Of a DNA stretch of 51,490 nt, positions 16,626 to 25,126 are shown piece after piece. Both the position numbers and the translations under genes were made by a program. Every line of letters starts with the position of its first letter. The stretch's first letter is position 1. The notes below the pieces were generated by a model. The model saw nothing but the letters and a program-made list of their open reading frames with translations, was not told the origin of the DNA and did not search any database. This DNA is from Tepidimonas alkaliphilus (GTDB lineage: Bacteria > Pseudomonadota > Gammaproteobacteria > Burkholderiales > Burkholderiaceae_C): contig NZ_VJNB01000014.1 in assembly GCF_007556595.1 (NCBI RefSeq), positions 1-51,490 of the forward strand, in the 5' to 3' direction.

Positions 16626-17615
16626 TCAGGCTGGCGCCGCCAGCGATTGCCCCACGCGCAGCGGCACGCCGCGCAGGAAGGCGTCCACCGGCAGACGCCG
16701 CCCCCCGGCGCGCTGCAGCTCGGTCAGCACCAGCACCCCGTCGCCGGTGGCCACGCGCACGCCGTCGTCCGCGGCGGCCAGCACGGTGCCGGGCGCGGCG
16801 GCCAGCGCCGACGCCGGCTGCGCGTGCGCGCCCCAGACCTTCAGCGGCGCGCCGTCCAGCCACGCCCACGCCCCCGGCGCCGGGTCGAACGCGCGCACGC
16901 GCCGCGCCAGCACCGCGGCCGGCTGGGTAAAGTCCAGCCGCGCTTCGGCCTTGTCGATCTTGGCGGCGTAGGTGACGCCGTCGGCCGGCTGCGGGCGCGC
17001 CGGCAGCGGCCCGTGCTCGGCCTGCGCCAGCGCCTGCACGATCAGGCGCGCGCCCAGCGCCGCCAGCCGGTCGTGCAGCGTGCCGGCGCTGTCCAACGGC
17101 CCGATCGGCACCGCCTCGGCCCGCACGATCGGGCCGGTGTCCAGCCCCTCATCCATCTGCATGAGGGTGATGCCGGTCTCGGCGTCCCCGGCCTCGATGG
17201 CACGCTGGATCGGCGCGGCGCCGCGCCAGCGCGGCAGCAGCGAGGCGTGGATGTTGAGGCAGCCCAGCCGCGGCAGCGCCAGCACCCACGGCGGCAGGAT
17301 CAGCCCGTAGGCGGCCACCACCAGCACGTCTGGACGGGCGGCCTGCAGCGCCGCCTGCGCCGCCGCGGCGTCCTCGGGATAGCGCCCGTCCAGCCGCAGC
17401 CCGCGCGGCTGCGCCAGCGCCCAGCCGTGCGCCTGCGCCAGCTGCTTGACCGGCGACGGCTGCGGCTTCAACCCCCGCCCCGCCGGTCGATCGGGCTGCG
17501 TCAGCACCAGCACCGGGGCCCAGCCGGCCTCGGCGATCGCCTGCAGCGCGGTGGCGGCGAACGCCGGCGTGCCGGCGAAGGCCACGCGCAAGGTGCGCGG
17601 CGTCGGCGCGGTCAA
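16626..17615 (-). CDS. fmt: Methionyl-tRNA formyltransferase
   Basis: Transfers a formyl group from 10-formyltetrahydrofolate to Met-tRNA(fMet) in the cytoplasm. 329 residues, full length. N-terminal formyltransferase domain with FAGTPAFAA, the catalytic region [20 protein letters not shown] (Asn/His) and the signature MDEGLDTG (catalytic Asp); the C-terminal anticodon/tRNA domain starts near residue 205 with [19 protein letters not shown]. The start is a TTG overlapping the def stop by four bases (TTGA), so translation is coupled to def; the next in-frame candidate is a GTG at 17588, after nine codons. Confidence 0.95.
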   Translation of the reverse strand: MTAPTPRTLRVAFAGTPAFAATALQAIAEAGWAPVLVLTQPDRPAGRGLKPQPSPVKQLAQAHGWALAQPRGLRLDGRYPEDAAAAQAALQAARPDVLVVAAYGLILPPWVLALPRLGCLNIHASLLPRWRGAAPIQRAIEAGDAETGITLMQMDEGLDTGPIVRAEAVPIGPLDSAGTLHDRLAALGARLIVQALAQAEHGPLPARPQPADGVTYAAKIDKAEARLDFTQPAAVLARRVRAFDPAPGAWAWLDGAPLKVWGAHAQPASALAAAPGTVLAAADDGVRVATGDGVLVLTELQRAGGRRLPVDAFLRGVPLRVGQSLAAPA

Positions 17616-18217
17616 GCCGACGTCTCCGCCGGCGCTGCACGGCGCGACCGCGTCGCGGGCGCGGCGGGCCGGTGAACCTCCCGCTGCGCTTCACGCTGAG
17701 CCTTGAGCAGCTTGGCGCGGATGCGCTCGCGCTTCAGCGGCGAGAGGTATTCGACAAACACCTTGCCCATCAGGTGATCCATCTCGTGCTGGATGCACAC
17801 TGCCAGCAACCCCTCAGCCTCGATCACGCGGCTCGCGCCGTGCTCGTCCAGCGCGCGCACGCGCACCGCCACCGAGCGCTCCACGCCATCGTAGATGCCG
17901 GGCACCGACAGGCAGCCCTCCTCGCCCTTGCGCTTTTCCTCGCTGGCCCACTCGATCTCGGGGTTGATCAGCACCAGCGGCTGGTCGCGGGTGTCGCTGA
18001 CGTCGATGACGACGATGCGCTCGTGAATGTCAACCTGCGTGGCCGCCAACCCGATGCCGTTGGCCGCATACATCGTGGCGAACATGCGCCGCACGATCTT
18101 GCGCACGCGCTCGTCCACTTGCGCCACGGGCCGCGCCACGGTCCGCAGGCGCGGATCGGGGTAACGCAAAATCGGGTAAGGTTCAAGGTTCGAATCAAGT
18201 GGCATCATTGTCGCCAT
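17612..18217 (-). CDS. def: Peptide deformylase
   Basis: Removes the N-terminal formyl group from nascent proteins; metal-dependent. Motif 1 GIGLAATQ, motif 2 EGCLSVPG (metal-ligand Cys) and motif 3 QHEMDHLMG (two His and the catalytic Glu) are all intact. About 201 residues from the ATG at 18217; ATGs at 18208 and 18205 are equally possible. The N terminus before ILRYPDPRL is about ten residues longer than in many homologues, and the C terminus has a basic, Arg/Ala-rich tail. First gene of def-fmt-azlC-azlD, divergent from the LysM gene. Confidence 0.94.
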   Translation of the reverse strand: MATMMPLDSNLEPYPILRYPDPRLRTVARPVAQVDERVRKIVRRMFATMYAANGIGLAATQVDIHERIVVIDVSDTRDQPLVLINPEIEWASEEKRKGEEGCLSVPGIYDGVERSVAVRVRALDEHGASRVIEAEGLLAVCIQHEMDHLMGKVFVEYLSPLKRERIRAKLLKAQREAQREVHRPAAPATRSRRAAPAETSA

Positions 18218-18263
18218 TTTGCCGATTTTTGACCGTCCAAGCCAGCGGCCGTGTCGCGTTGGC

Positions 18264-18293
18264 ATTGTCAGAATCAGGGGCAAGACGGACAAT
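18264..18293. promoter_or_regulatory. Symmetric divergent promoter between def and the LysM gene
   Basis: On the plus strand TTGTCA (18265-18270) and GACAAT (18288-18293) are 17 bp apart, a fair sigma-70 promoter for the LysM gene. On the minus strand TTGTCC (18292-18287) and GACAAT (18269-18264) are also 17 bp apart, facing def. The two halves form the inverted repeat ATTGTC-N18-GACAAT. It could equally be an operator; the 17-bp spacing in both directions favours a bidirectional promoter. Confidence 0.4.
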
Positions 18294-18318
18294 CGGCATG
18301 GGAGGCTTGCCAGACACC

Positions 18319-19536
18319 ATGCATCCATTGCAAAGACGTTGGCCGAGCTGGCCACGGCGCCAGGCCATCCGCGCGTTGGCCCTGACGGCCTGCTGGCCCG
18401 CCCTCGGGTGGGCGCAAACAGCGGGCCGCTACCCTATCACTCCCCAGCAGCGGCGAATCGCCCAACACGTGGCCCAGATGGGCGTGCCCTGGGGCGAGCT
18501 TGCCGCCGACGCACCGGCCCGCTACACCGTGCAGCGCGGCGACACGTTATGGGGGATTGCCGCCCGCTTTTTGCAGCAGCCATGGCGCTGGCCTGAGCTG
18601 TGGGGCATGAATTTGGAGCAAATCCGCAATCCCCACCTGATCTACCCCGGCCAGGTGTTGGTGCTGACGCGCGCGGGCGACCGCGCGCGGCTGGAGTTGG
18701 CCGGCGACGAGCCGCCCCTGGTTAAGCTGTCGCCGCGGGTGCGGGCCGAAGCGTTGGACGAAGCCATTCCCGCACTGCCGCCGCAGGTCATCGAGCCGTT
18801 TTTGGCCGACGTGGCGGTGGTCGATCCGCAGGCGCACGCGCAGGCCCCACGGTTGGTGGCGGGCCCGGAGCAACGCGTGCTGCTGGCCCGCGGAGACCGC
18901 GCTTACGCGCGCGGTCAAACCGGGCAAGGCGCCACGCTAGCCGGCGAGCCGCTGGAGGCAGACCGCGGCGAGCGCCGGCTGCTGGACATTTACCGGCAAG
19001 CCCAACCGCTGCGCGACCCGCAGACGGGCGAGCTGCTCGGCTACGAAGCGCAACGGGTGGGCCAGGCAAGGCTGGTGCGCCCCGAACGGCAGGAGCTCGA
19101 CGCCCAAGGTCGCCCAACGCTGGAGCCGGCCACCGTGGACATCGTGCAAGCGCGCGAAGAAATTCGCCTCGGCGACCGGCTGTTGCCGGCCCGAATGCGA
19201 GAGCGCCAACCTTACATCCCCCACGCGCCCGCCGACGAGGTGGAGGGCCAAGTGGTCAAAGTGCACGGCAATGCGATGCAGATGGCGGGGCAGTTTCAAG
19301 TGGTGGCGCTCAACCGGGGCCGCGAGCACGGGCTGGAAAACGGCCATGTGCTGGCGCTGCTCAAAAATCGCGCTCGCGTCGCCGACCGCACCGACGAAAC
19401 CCGTGCCGAGCTGTTGTTGCCCGGCGAGCGCAACGGCGTGATGATGGTGTTCCGCACCTTCGAGCGCGTGGCCTACGCGCTGGTGCTGCAAGTCACCGAC
19501 GGCGTCAAGGTCGGCGACCGCTTCACCAACCCCTGA
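18319..19536 (+). CDS. Secreted LysM peptidoglycan-binding domain protein
   Basis: 405 residues. N-terminal signal peptide (basic start, hydrophobic segment, cleavage near WAQ at 31-33). A LysM domain spans about 69-117 ([16 protein letters not shown] ... [13 protein letters not shown]), which binds peptidoglycan glycan strands. The rest, about 120-405, has no catalytic motif I recognise; it fits the long LysM proteins encoded beside dprA in Burkholderiales. Expected in the periplasm or envelope. GGGAGG precedes the ATG at 18319 by 13 bases, a long spacing; an in-frame ATG at 18298 is an alternative start. Seven bases separate it from dprA. Codon use is less GC-biased than dprA. Confidence 0.85.
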   Translation: MHPLQRRWPSWPRRQAIRALALTACWPALGWAQTAGRYPITPQQRRIAQHVAQMGVPWGELAADAPARYTVQRGDTLWGIAARFLQQPWRWPELWGMNLEQIRNPHLIYPGQVLVLTRAGDRARLELAGDEPPLVKLSPRVRAEALDEAIPALPPQVIEPFLADVAVVDPQAHAQAPRLVAGPEQRVLLARGDRAYARGQTGQGATLAGEPLEADRGERRLLDIYRQAQPLRDPQTGELLGYEAQRVGQARLVRPERQELDAQGRPTLEPATVDIVQAREEIRLGDRLLPARMRERQPYIPHAPADEVEGQVVKVHGNAMQMAGQFQVVALNRGREHGLENGHVLALLKNRARVADRTDETRAELLLPGERNGVMMVFRTFERVAYALVLQVTDGVKVGDRFTNP

Positions 19537-19543
19537 CGGGCCG

Positions 19544-20665
19544 ATGGCACCGCAGGACTGGGAGGACTGGCTGCGCCTGCTGACCACCGACGGCGTCGGC
19601 ACGGCCACGGCGCGGCGGCTGCTGGCGGCCTTCGGCCCGCCGGGGCAGGTGCTGGCGCAGCCGCTGGCCGAACTCGGCCGCGTGGCCGGCGAGGCGGTCG
19701 CCCGGCGCCTGCGCCAGACGCCCCCCGGCTGGGAGGCGCTGCGCGCGCAGACCGCCGCGTGGCTGGCGCAGCCGGGACATCACCTGATCGCGCTGGGCGA
19801 GCCGGCCTACCCGGCGGCCCTGCTGGCCACGCCCGACCCGCCGGTGCTGCTGCACGTGGCGGGCGACCCGGCGGCGCTGGCGGCGCTGCGGGCGCTGGCC
19901 ATCGTCGGCAGCCGCCACGCCACGCCGCAGGGACTGGCCAACGCGCGCGCGTTCGCCGCGGAGCTGGCCGCACGCGGGGTGGCGATCGTGTCGGGGCTGG
20001 CGGCCGGCATCGACGGCGCCGCGCACGAGGGCGCGCTGCAGGCCGGCGGGGTGACGGTCGCGGTGGTCGGCACCGGCGCCGACCGCGTCTATCCGGCGCG
20101 CCACCAGGCGCTGGCGCGCCGCCTCGTCGAAGCCGGCGGGGCTATCGTGAGCGAATACCCGCTCGGCACGCCGCCGCTGGCGGCGAACTTTCCGCGTCGC
20201 AACCGGCTGATTGCCGGGCTGACGCACGGCACGCTGGTGGTGGAGGCGGCGCTGGACTCCGGCTCGCTGATCACGGCGGAGCTGGCCGCGCAGATGGGGC
20301 GCGAGGTGTTCGCGATCCCCGGCTCGATCCATGCGCCGCAGTCGCGCGGCTGCCACGCGCTGATCCGCCAGGGCGCCAAGCTGGTCGAGACGGTGGAGCA
20401 CATCGAGGAGGAGCTGCGCGCCGTCTGGGGCCGGCTGGAGGCCCCTGCACCGCGGCCCGATACGCCCGCCGGCGCCGCGGCGCCGGCGGACGAGGCCGAC
20501 CCGGTGCTGCGCGCGCTCGGGCACGACCCGCTCGACTTCGACGCGCTGCAGGCCCGCTGCGGCTGGGACACGGCGGCGCTGCAGGCGCACCTGCTGGCGC
20601 TGGAGCTGGACGGCGTGGTGGCGCGGCTGCCCGGTGGGCGGCTGCAGCGCGTCGCGCGCGCCTGA
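19544..20665 (+). CDS. dprA: DNA-processing protein DprA (Smf)
   Basis: Binds incoming single-stranded DNA during transformation and loads RecA. 373 residues. N-terminal SAM-like helical region, the Rossmann-like DNA-binding core with AIVGSRHATPQG, VSGLAAGIDGAAHEGAL, GTGADRVYPARH, SEYPLGTPP and FPRRNRLIAGL, and a C-terminal winged-helix (DML1-like) domain from about 315. The usual Burkholderiales follow-on genes (smg, topA) are absent; instead the gene converges on secF, 69 bp away. Probably co-transcribed with the LysM gene. Confidence 0.94.
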   Translation: MAPQDWEDWLRLLTTDGVGTATARRLLAAFGPPGQVLAQPLAELGRVAGEAVARRLRQTPPGWEALRAQTAAWLAQPGHHLIALGEPAYPAALLATPDPPVLLHVAGDPAALAALRALAIVGSRHATPQGLANARAFAAELAARGVAIVSGLAAGIDGAAHEGALQAGGVTVAVVGTGADRVYPARHQALARRLVEAGGAIVSEYPLGTPPLAANFPRRNRLIAGLTHGTLVVEAALDSGSLITAELAAQMGREVFAIPGSIHAPQSRGCHALIRQGAKLVETVEHIEEELRAVWGRLEAPAPRPDTPAGAAAPADEADPVLRALGHDPLDFDALQARCGWDTAALQAHLLALELDGVVARLPGGRLQRVARA

Positions 20666-20706
20666 GGCCGCTGCCCCCGCCGCCGCACGCCCCGGGGGCG
20701 GCCGGG

Positions 20707-20734
20707 CGCGCCGCGCGGCGGTTGCGGCGGCGCG
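20707..20734. terminator. GC-rich hairpin between converging dprA and secF
   Basis: CGCGCCGC at 20707-20714 pairs perfectly with GCGGCGCG at 20727-20734, with a 12-base loop, right at the secF stop. No U tract follows on either strand, so intrinsic termination is uncertain. Confidence 0.25.
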
Positions 20735-21688
20735 TCAGACCACCGCGCCGGCGTTGGGGTCGTTCGGGTCGCCCTTGGCGGCGGCGGCCTTGACGAGATC
20801 CTCGCGCCGCACGCCGAGCCACATCGCCACGCCGGCGGCGACGAACACCGACGAGTAGATGCCGAACAGGATGCCGATGGTCAGCGCCAGCGCGAAGTAG
20901 TGCAGCGTTGGCCCGCCAAAGATCAGCATCGACAGCACCATCGCCTCGGTGGAGCCGTGCGTGATGATGGTGCGGCTCATCGTCGAGGTGATGGCGTAGT
21001 CGATCACCTCGCGCGTCGTCATCTTGCGCTGGCGGCGGAAGGTCTCGCGGATGCGGTCGAAGATGACCACCGACTCGTTGACCGAGTAGCCCAGCACCGC
21101 CAGCACCGCCGCCAGCACCGCCAGCGAAAACTCCCACTGGAAGAACGCGAAGAAGCCGAGGATGATGACGACGTCGTGCAGGTTGGCCACGATGGCCGCC
21201 AGCGCGAACTTCCACTCGAAGCGCACGGCGAGGTAGAGCATGATGCCGCCGATGACGAAGGCCAGCGCCAGCAGGCCGTTTTCCACCAGCTCGCGCCCGA
21301 CCTGCGGGCCGACGTACTCGGTGCGGCGCAGCTCCACCTCGGGCGTGTGCGCGCGCAGCGCCGCCAGCAGCTGCTCGCTCTGCTGGCCCGACGACAGCCC
21401 CTCGCGCAGCGGCAGGCGCAGCAGCACGTCGCGCGCGCTGCCGAAATGCTGCACCGGCACCTCGCCGTAGCCGAGCTGCGCCACCACCGCGCGCACCTGG
21501 CCGAGGTCGGCCGGCTGCGGGTACGACACCTCCACCACCGTGCCGCCGGTGAACTCCACCGACAGGTTCAGCCCCCGCGTGACGAGGAACACCACCGCCA
21601 GCACGAAGGTAACCAGCGACACCAGGTTGAGCGCCAGCATGTGGCGCGTGAACGGGATCGTGCGCTGCTGAAAGCGGAAGAATTCCAT
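20735..21688 (-). CDS. secF: Protein translocase subunit SecF
   Basis: Inner-membrane partner of SecD; uses the proton gradient to help pull preproteins through SecYEG. 317 residues, six membrane segments. TGGTVVEVSYP after the first helix, a short periplasmic domain, then the RND-like block from about 140 with GYSVNESVVIFDRIRET and TSMSRTIIT-like TSTMSRTIITH. Follows secD by 28 bp on the same strand. Confidence 0.96.
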   Translation of the reverse strand: MEFFRFQQRTIPFTRHMLALNLVSLVTFVLAVVFLVTRGLNLSVEFTGGTVVEVSYPQPADLGQVRAVVAQLGYGEVPVQHFGSARDVLLRLPLREGLSSGQQSEQLLAALRAHTPEVELRRTEYVGPQVGRELVENGLLALAFVIGGIMLYLAVRFEWKFALAAIVANLHDVVIILGFFAFFQWEFSLAVLAAVLAVLGYSVNESVVIFDRIRETFRRQRKMTTREVIDYAITSTMSRTIITHGSTEAMVLSMLIFGGPTLHYFALALTIGILFGIYSSVFVAAGVAMWLGVRREDLVKAAAAKGDPNDPNAGAVV

Positions 21689-21716
21689 CGTCGCCTCTCG
21701 TCCTGCGCGCTGCCGC

Positions 21717-23591
21717 TTAAGCGCCCTTGCCGCCGCCGGCCGGCATCGGGATGCCGATGGCGATCGACTTCAGCTTGCGCTGCCGCCCGTACCACAGGTT
21801 GACCAGCCCGCGCGAGAACATCACCGCCGAGAACATGCTGGTCAGGATGCCGATGCAGTGCACCACCGCGAAGCCGCGCACCGGCCCGGAGCCGAACGTC
21901 AGCAGCGCCAGCCCCGCCAGCAGCGAGGTCAGGTTGGAGTCCACGATGGTGCCCCAGGCGTGCTCGTAGCCCTTGTGGATGGCCGTCTGCGGCGCCGAGC
22001 CGTTGCGCAGCTCCTCGCGGATGCGCTCGTTGATCAGCACGTTGGCATCGATCGCCATGCCCAGCGTCAAGGCGATGGCCGCGATGCCGGGCAAGGTGAG
22101 CGTAGCCTGCAGCAGCGACAGGATCGCCACCAGCAAGAGCAGGTTGAACGCCAGCGCCAGGCTCGAAATGAGGCCGAAGAAGGTGTAATACACGCACATG
22201 AAGGCCACCACCGCCACGAAACCCCACACGACGCTGTGGAAGCCCATGCGGATGTTGTCGGCGCCCAGGCTCGGGCCGATCGTGCGCTCCTCGACGATCT
22301 CCATCGGCGCGGCCAGCGCGCCGGCGCGCAGCAGCAGCGCGGTGTCGTTGGCCTCCTGCGTCGTCATGCGGCCGGAGATCTGCACGCGCCCGCCGCCGAT
22401 CTCGGTGCGGATCACCGGCGCAGTCACCACCTCGCCGCGGCCCTTCTCGAACAGCAGGATTGCCATGCGCTTGCCGACGTTGTCGCGCGTGACGTCGCGG
22501 AAGATGCGCGCGCCCTTGCCGTCCAGCGTCAGGTTGACCACCGGCTCCTGCGTCTGGCTGTCGAAGCCCGCCTGCGCGTCGGTGAGGTTGTCGCCGGTCA
22601 GGATCACCTCGCGCTTGACGATCACCGGGCGGCCATTGCGGTCGAGGTAGCGTTCGGAGCCGAACGGCACCGGGGCGTTGGGGTCGCGCTCGGCGGCCAG
22701 CCCCTCGGGGCTTTCGTCCACCATGCGGATCTCCAGCGTGGCCGTGCGGCCGAGGATGTCCTTGGCCTTGGCGGTGTCCTGCACGCCGGGCAGCTGCACG
22801 ACGATGCGGTCCAGCCCCTGCTGCTGGATCACCGGCTCCGCGACGCCCAGCTCGTTGATGCGGTTGTGCAGCGTCAGGATGTTCTGCTTGAGCGCCTGCT
22901 CCTGCAGGCGGCGCGCGGCCTCGGGCCGCAGCGTCAGGGCGAGCACCGTCTCCTCACCGTCGCGGCGCTGCACCAGCTGCACGTCGGGCTGCTCGCGCGC
23001 GATCAGGTCGGCGGCGCGCGCGGCGGTGTCGGCATCGCGCACGCGCACCAGCACCTCGGCGCCTTCGCGGCGCACGCCGCCGTGACGCACGTCGCGCTCG
23101 CGCAGCAGCGTGCGCAGCTCCGCCACCAGCGCGTCCAGCCGCTTGGTGGCCGCCGCAGCCATATCCACCTGCAGCAGGAAGTGCACGCCGCCGCGCAGGT
23201 CCAGGCCCAGGTACATCGGCTGCGCGCCCAATGCCTGCAGCCACGCCGGCGTGCGCGGCAGGAGGTTGAGCGCCACCACGTAGCCGGGGTTGGCGGGGTC
23301 GGGGTTGAGCGCGCGCTCCAGCGCGTCGCGCGCGCGGATCTGCTGCTCGGTGGATTCAAAGCGCGCCTTCAGCGTGCCGCCGTCGAGCTGCAGCGCCTGC
23401 GGCTGCAGCTGCGCCTGGGCCAGCGCCGCCTCCACGCGCGCCAGCAGCGCCTCGTCGAGCCGCTGCGCCGCACGCGCGGCGGAAACCTGCACCGCCGGCG
23501 CCTCGCCGAAGAAGTTCGGCAGCGCGTAAACAGTGGCCAGCAGCAGCGCCACCGCCAGGATGGCGTACTTCCACCAGGCGTAACGGTTCAC
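21717..23591 (-). CDS. secD: Protein translocase subunit SecD
   Basis: Inner-membrane SecDF component, 624 residues. First membrane helix at the N terminus (KYAILAVALLLATVYALP), the LGLDLRGGVHFLLQVD signature (D1 domain), large periplasmic P1 region, then the membrane block with LGMAIDANVLINERIREEL and the C-terminal helices. Begins with GTG overlapping the yajC stop by four bases (GTGA). Confidence 0.97.
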   Translation of the reverse strand: MNRYAWWKYAILAVALLLATVYALPNFFGEAPAVQVSAARAAQRLDEALLARVEAALAQAQLQPQALQLDGGTLKARFESTEQQIRARDALERALNPDPANPGYVVALNLLPRTPAWLQALGAQPMYLGLDLRGGVHFLLQVDMAAAATKRLDALVAELRTLLRERDVRHGGVRREGAEVLVRVRDADTAARAADLIAREQPDVQLVQRRDGEETVLALTLRPEAARRLQEQALKQNILTLHNRINELGVAEPVIQQQGLDRIVVQLPGVQDTAKAKDILGRTATLEIRMVDESPEGLAAERDPNAPVPFGSERYLDRNGRPVIVKREVILTGDNLTDAQAGFDSQTQEPVVNLTLDGKGARIFRDVTRDNVGKRMAILLFEKGRGEVVTAPVIRTEIGGGRVQISGRMTTQEANDTALLLRAGALAAPMEIVEERTIGPSLGADNIRMGFHSVVWGFVAVVAFMCVYYTFFGLISSLALAFNLLLLVAILSLLQATLTLPGIAAIALTLGMAIDANVLINERIREELRNGSAPQTAIHKGYEHAWGTIVDSNLTSLLAGLALLTFGSGPVRGFAVVHCIGILTSMFSAVMFSRGLVNLWYGRQRKLKSIAIGIPMPAGGGKGA

Positions 23592-23908
23592 TTGATCGTG
23601 CCCTTGGGCAGCACCTGCGCCACCGCGGTGCGCTGCAGCTGCACCTCGATGCCGTCGGCCAGCTCAATGGCGATGTAGGGGTCGCCGAGCCTGGTCACCT
23701 TGCCCAGCAGCCCCCCGGCGGTGAGCACCTCATCACCCTTGGCCAGCGCGTCGATCATGGCTTTGTGCTCCTTCTGCCGCTTGAGCTGGGGCCGGATCAT
23801 CACGAACCACAGCACCACGAACATCAGCAACAGCGGCAGCAGACTGACCAGCGCCGAGGGCGCGTCGCCGCCCGCGGCGGCTTGAGCGTAAGCGTTGGAA
23901 ATGAACAC
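23588..23908 (-). CDS. yajC: Preprotein translocase subunit YajC
   Basis: Small Sec accessory protein, 106 residues, one membrane helix (LVSLLPLLLMFVVLWFVMI) followed by IRPQLKRQKEHKAMIDAL and the conserved LAKGDEVLTAGGLLGKV region. Start is GTG at 23908 with GAGG nine bases before it. First gene of yajC-secD-secF. In most proteobacteria this operon is preceded by queA-tgt; here those genes lie about 24 kb away in the opposite orientation and the upstream neighbour is an EamA transporter. Confidence 0.94.
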   Translation of the reverse strand: MFISNAYAQAAAGGDAPSALVSLLPLLLMFVVLWFVMIRPQLKRQKEHKAMIDALAKGDEVLTAGGLLGKVTRLGDPYIAIELADGIEVQLQRTAVAQVLPKGTIK

Positions 23909-24027
23909 GTTGGTTTTCCTCACAAGAGGCCGCGGCGGCCATGAAGTTGCCCGGGGCGCGGCCTGCACAAACTTTCTGCCAGCGTGGCATTGTAGCGGCG
24001 GGGGCAAGGCCAACCTGCCTTCTCGAT

Positions 24028-25038
24028 TCAATCCGGGTGCGCCTGCGCGATCACCGCCTCGGGCCGCGCGCGCACGCCCCACAGCACGCCGGCCACCAGC
24101 AGCGCGATGCCCACGAGCGCCGCCGGCGCCGGCCCCTGGCCGCGCCACAGGTAGGCGTACAGCAGCGCGGCCAGCGTCTCGAACACGATCAGCTGCCCGG
24201 CCAGCGCGGTCGGCAGCCGCTGGCTGGCGGCGTTCCAGCACAGCGTGCCGAGCCACGAGGCCAGCAGCCCGAGCGCGGCCATCAACAGCACGAACGCCTC
24301 GGGCCGCGGCCCGAGCGGCTGCACCGGCCCCGGCCCGCCCCAGGCGCCCCACGCCAGCAGCAGCGCGTAGCCGGCCAGCGCCAGCGGCAGCGTGGCCAAC
24401 CCCTGCGCGGTGGACCAGGCGCGCGCGCTGCGCTGCGGGTGCGCGCGCAGCCAGTCGGCGTTGCGCAGCGGGTACCACGTCCAGCACGCCACCGCGCCGG
24501 CGGCCAGCAGCGCCCCCAGCAGGTAGTCCGCCACGCGCCGCGCCGGGTCGGCGCGCACCGCCTGCAGCTCCACGTGGTTGACCAGCGCGATGCCGGCGAC
24601 GATCAGCACGAGCGCCGGCAACAGCTGGCGCCATGGCAGGCGCCCGTCGCGCGCGGCGTCGCGCCGGTTGGCCACCACGGCGATCACCACCGGCAGCGTG
24701 CCGATGATGACGGTGGACAGCGGCCCGCCGGTGCGCTGGATCGAGCTGGCCAGCAGCAGGTAATACAGCAGGTTGCCGGCCAACGCCAGCTCCAGCGCAT
24801 GCAACCAGTCGGCGCGGCGCAGGTGGCGCAGCTCGTGGCGGTCGATCCACGCCAGCGGCAGGCACAGCAGGCCGAAGGCCAGGTAGCGCCCGACCGTCAG
24901 CAGCGCGGCCGGGTAGTCCGGCAGCATCAGCGGCGCGACGAACACCAGCCCCCACAGCAGCCCGGCGGCCAGCGCCCACGCCACGCCGGCGCCCACGCCC
25001 GCTGCCACCCTACCGTTGTCGCCGTCCGTCCGCCGCAT
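24028..25038 (-). CDS. EamA/DMT-family transporter
   Basis: 336-residue inner-membrane protein of the drug/metabolite transporter superfamily with two EamA repeats and about ten hydrophobic helices. The first repeat begins LAAGLLWGLVFVAPL and the second around the LGALLAAGAVACWTWYPL segment. Substrate unknown; relatives export metabolites or amino acids. ATG at 25038. It stops 119 bp before the yajC start on the same strand. Confidence 0.88.
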   Translation of the reverse strand: MRRTDGDNGRVAAGVGAGVAWALAAGLLWGLVFVAPLMLPDYPAALLTVGRYLAFGLLCLPLAWIDRHELRHLRRADWLHALELALAGNLLYYLLLASSIQRTGGPLSTVIIGTLPVVIAVVANRRDAARDGRLPWRQLLPALVLIVAGIALVNHVELQAVRADPARRVADYLLGALLAAGAVACWTWYPLRNADWLRAHPQRSARAWSTAQGLATLPLALAGYALLLAWGAWGGPGPVQPLGPRPEAFVLLMAALGLLASWLGTLCWNAASQRLPTALAGQLIVFETLAALLYAYLWRGQGPAPAALVGIALLVAGVLWGVRARPEAVIAQAHPD

Positions 25039-25126
25039 GCCGACCCGCCTGTCGTGTCCACGAGGGCCCAAAGTGTAGGGGCGGCACGGGGGCGCCGCCG
25101 CCGGCGGCGTCGGGCACGCGACAGCC

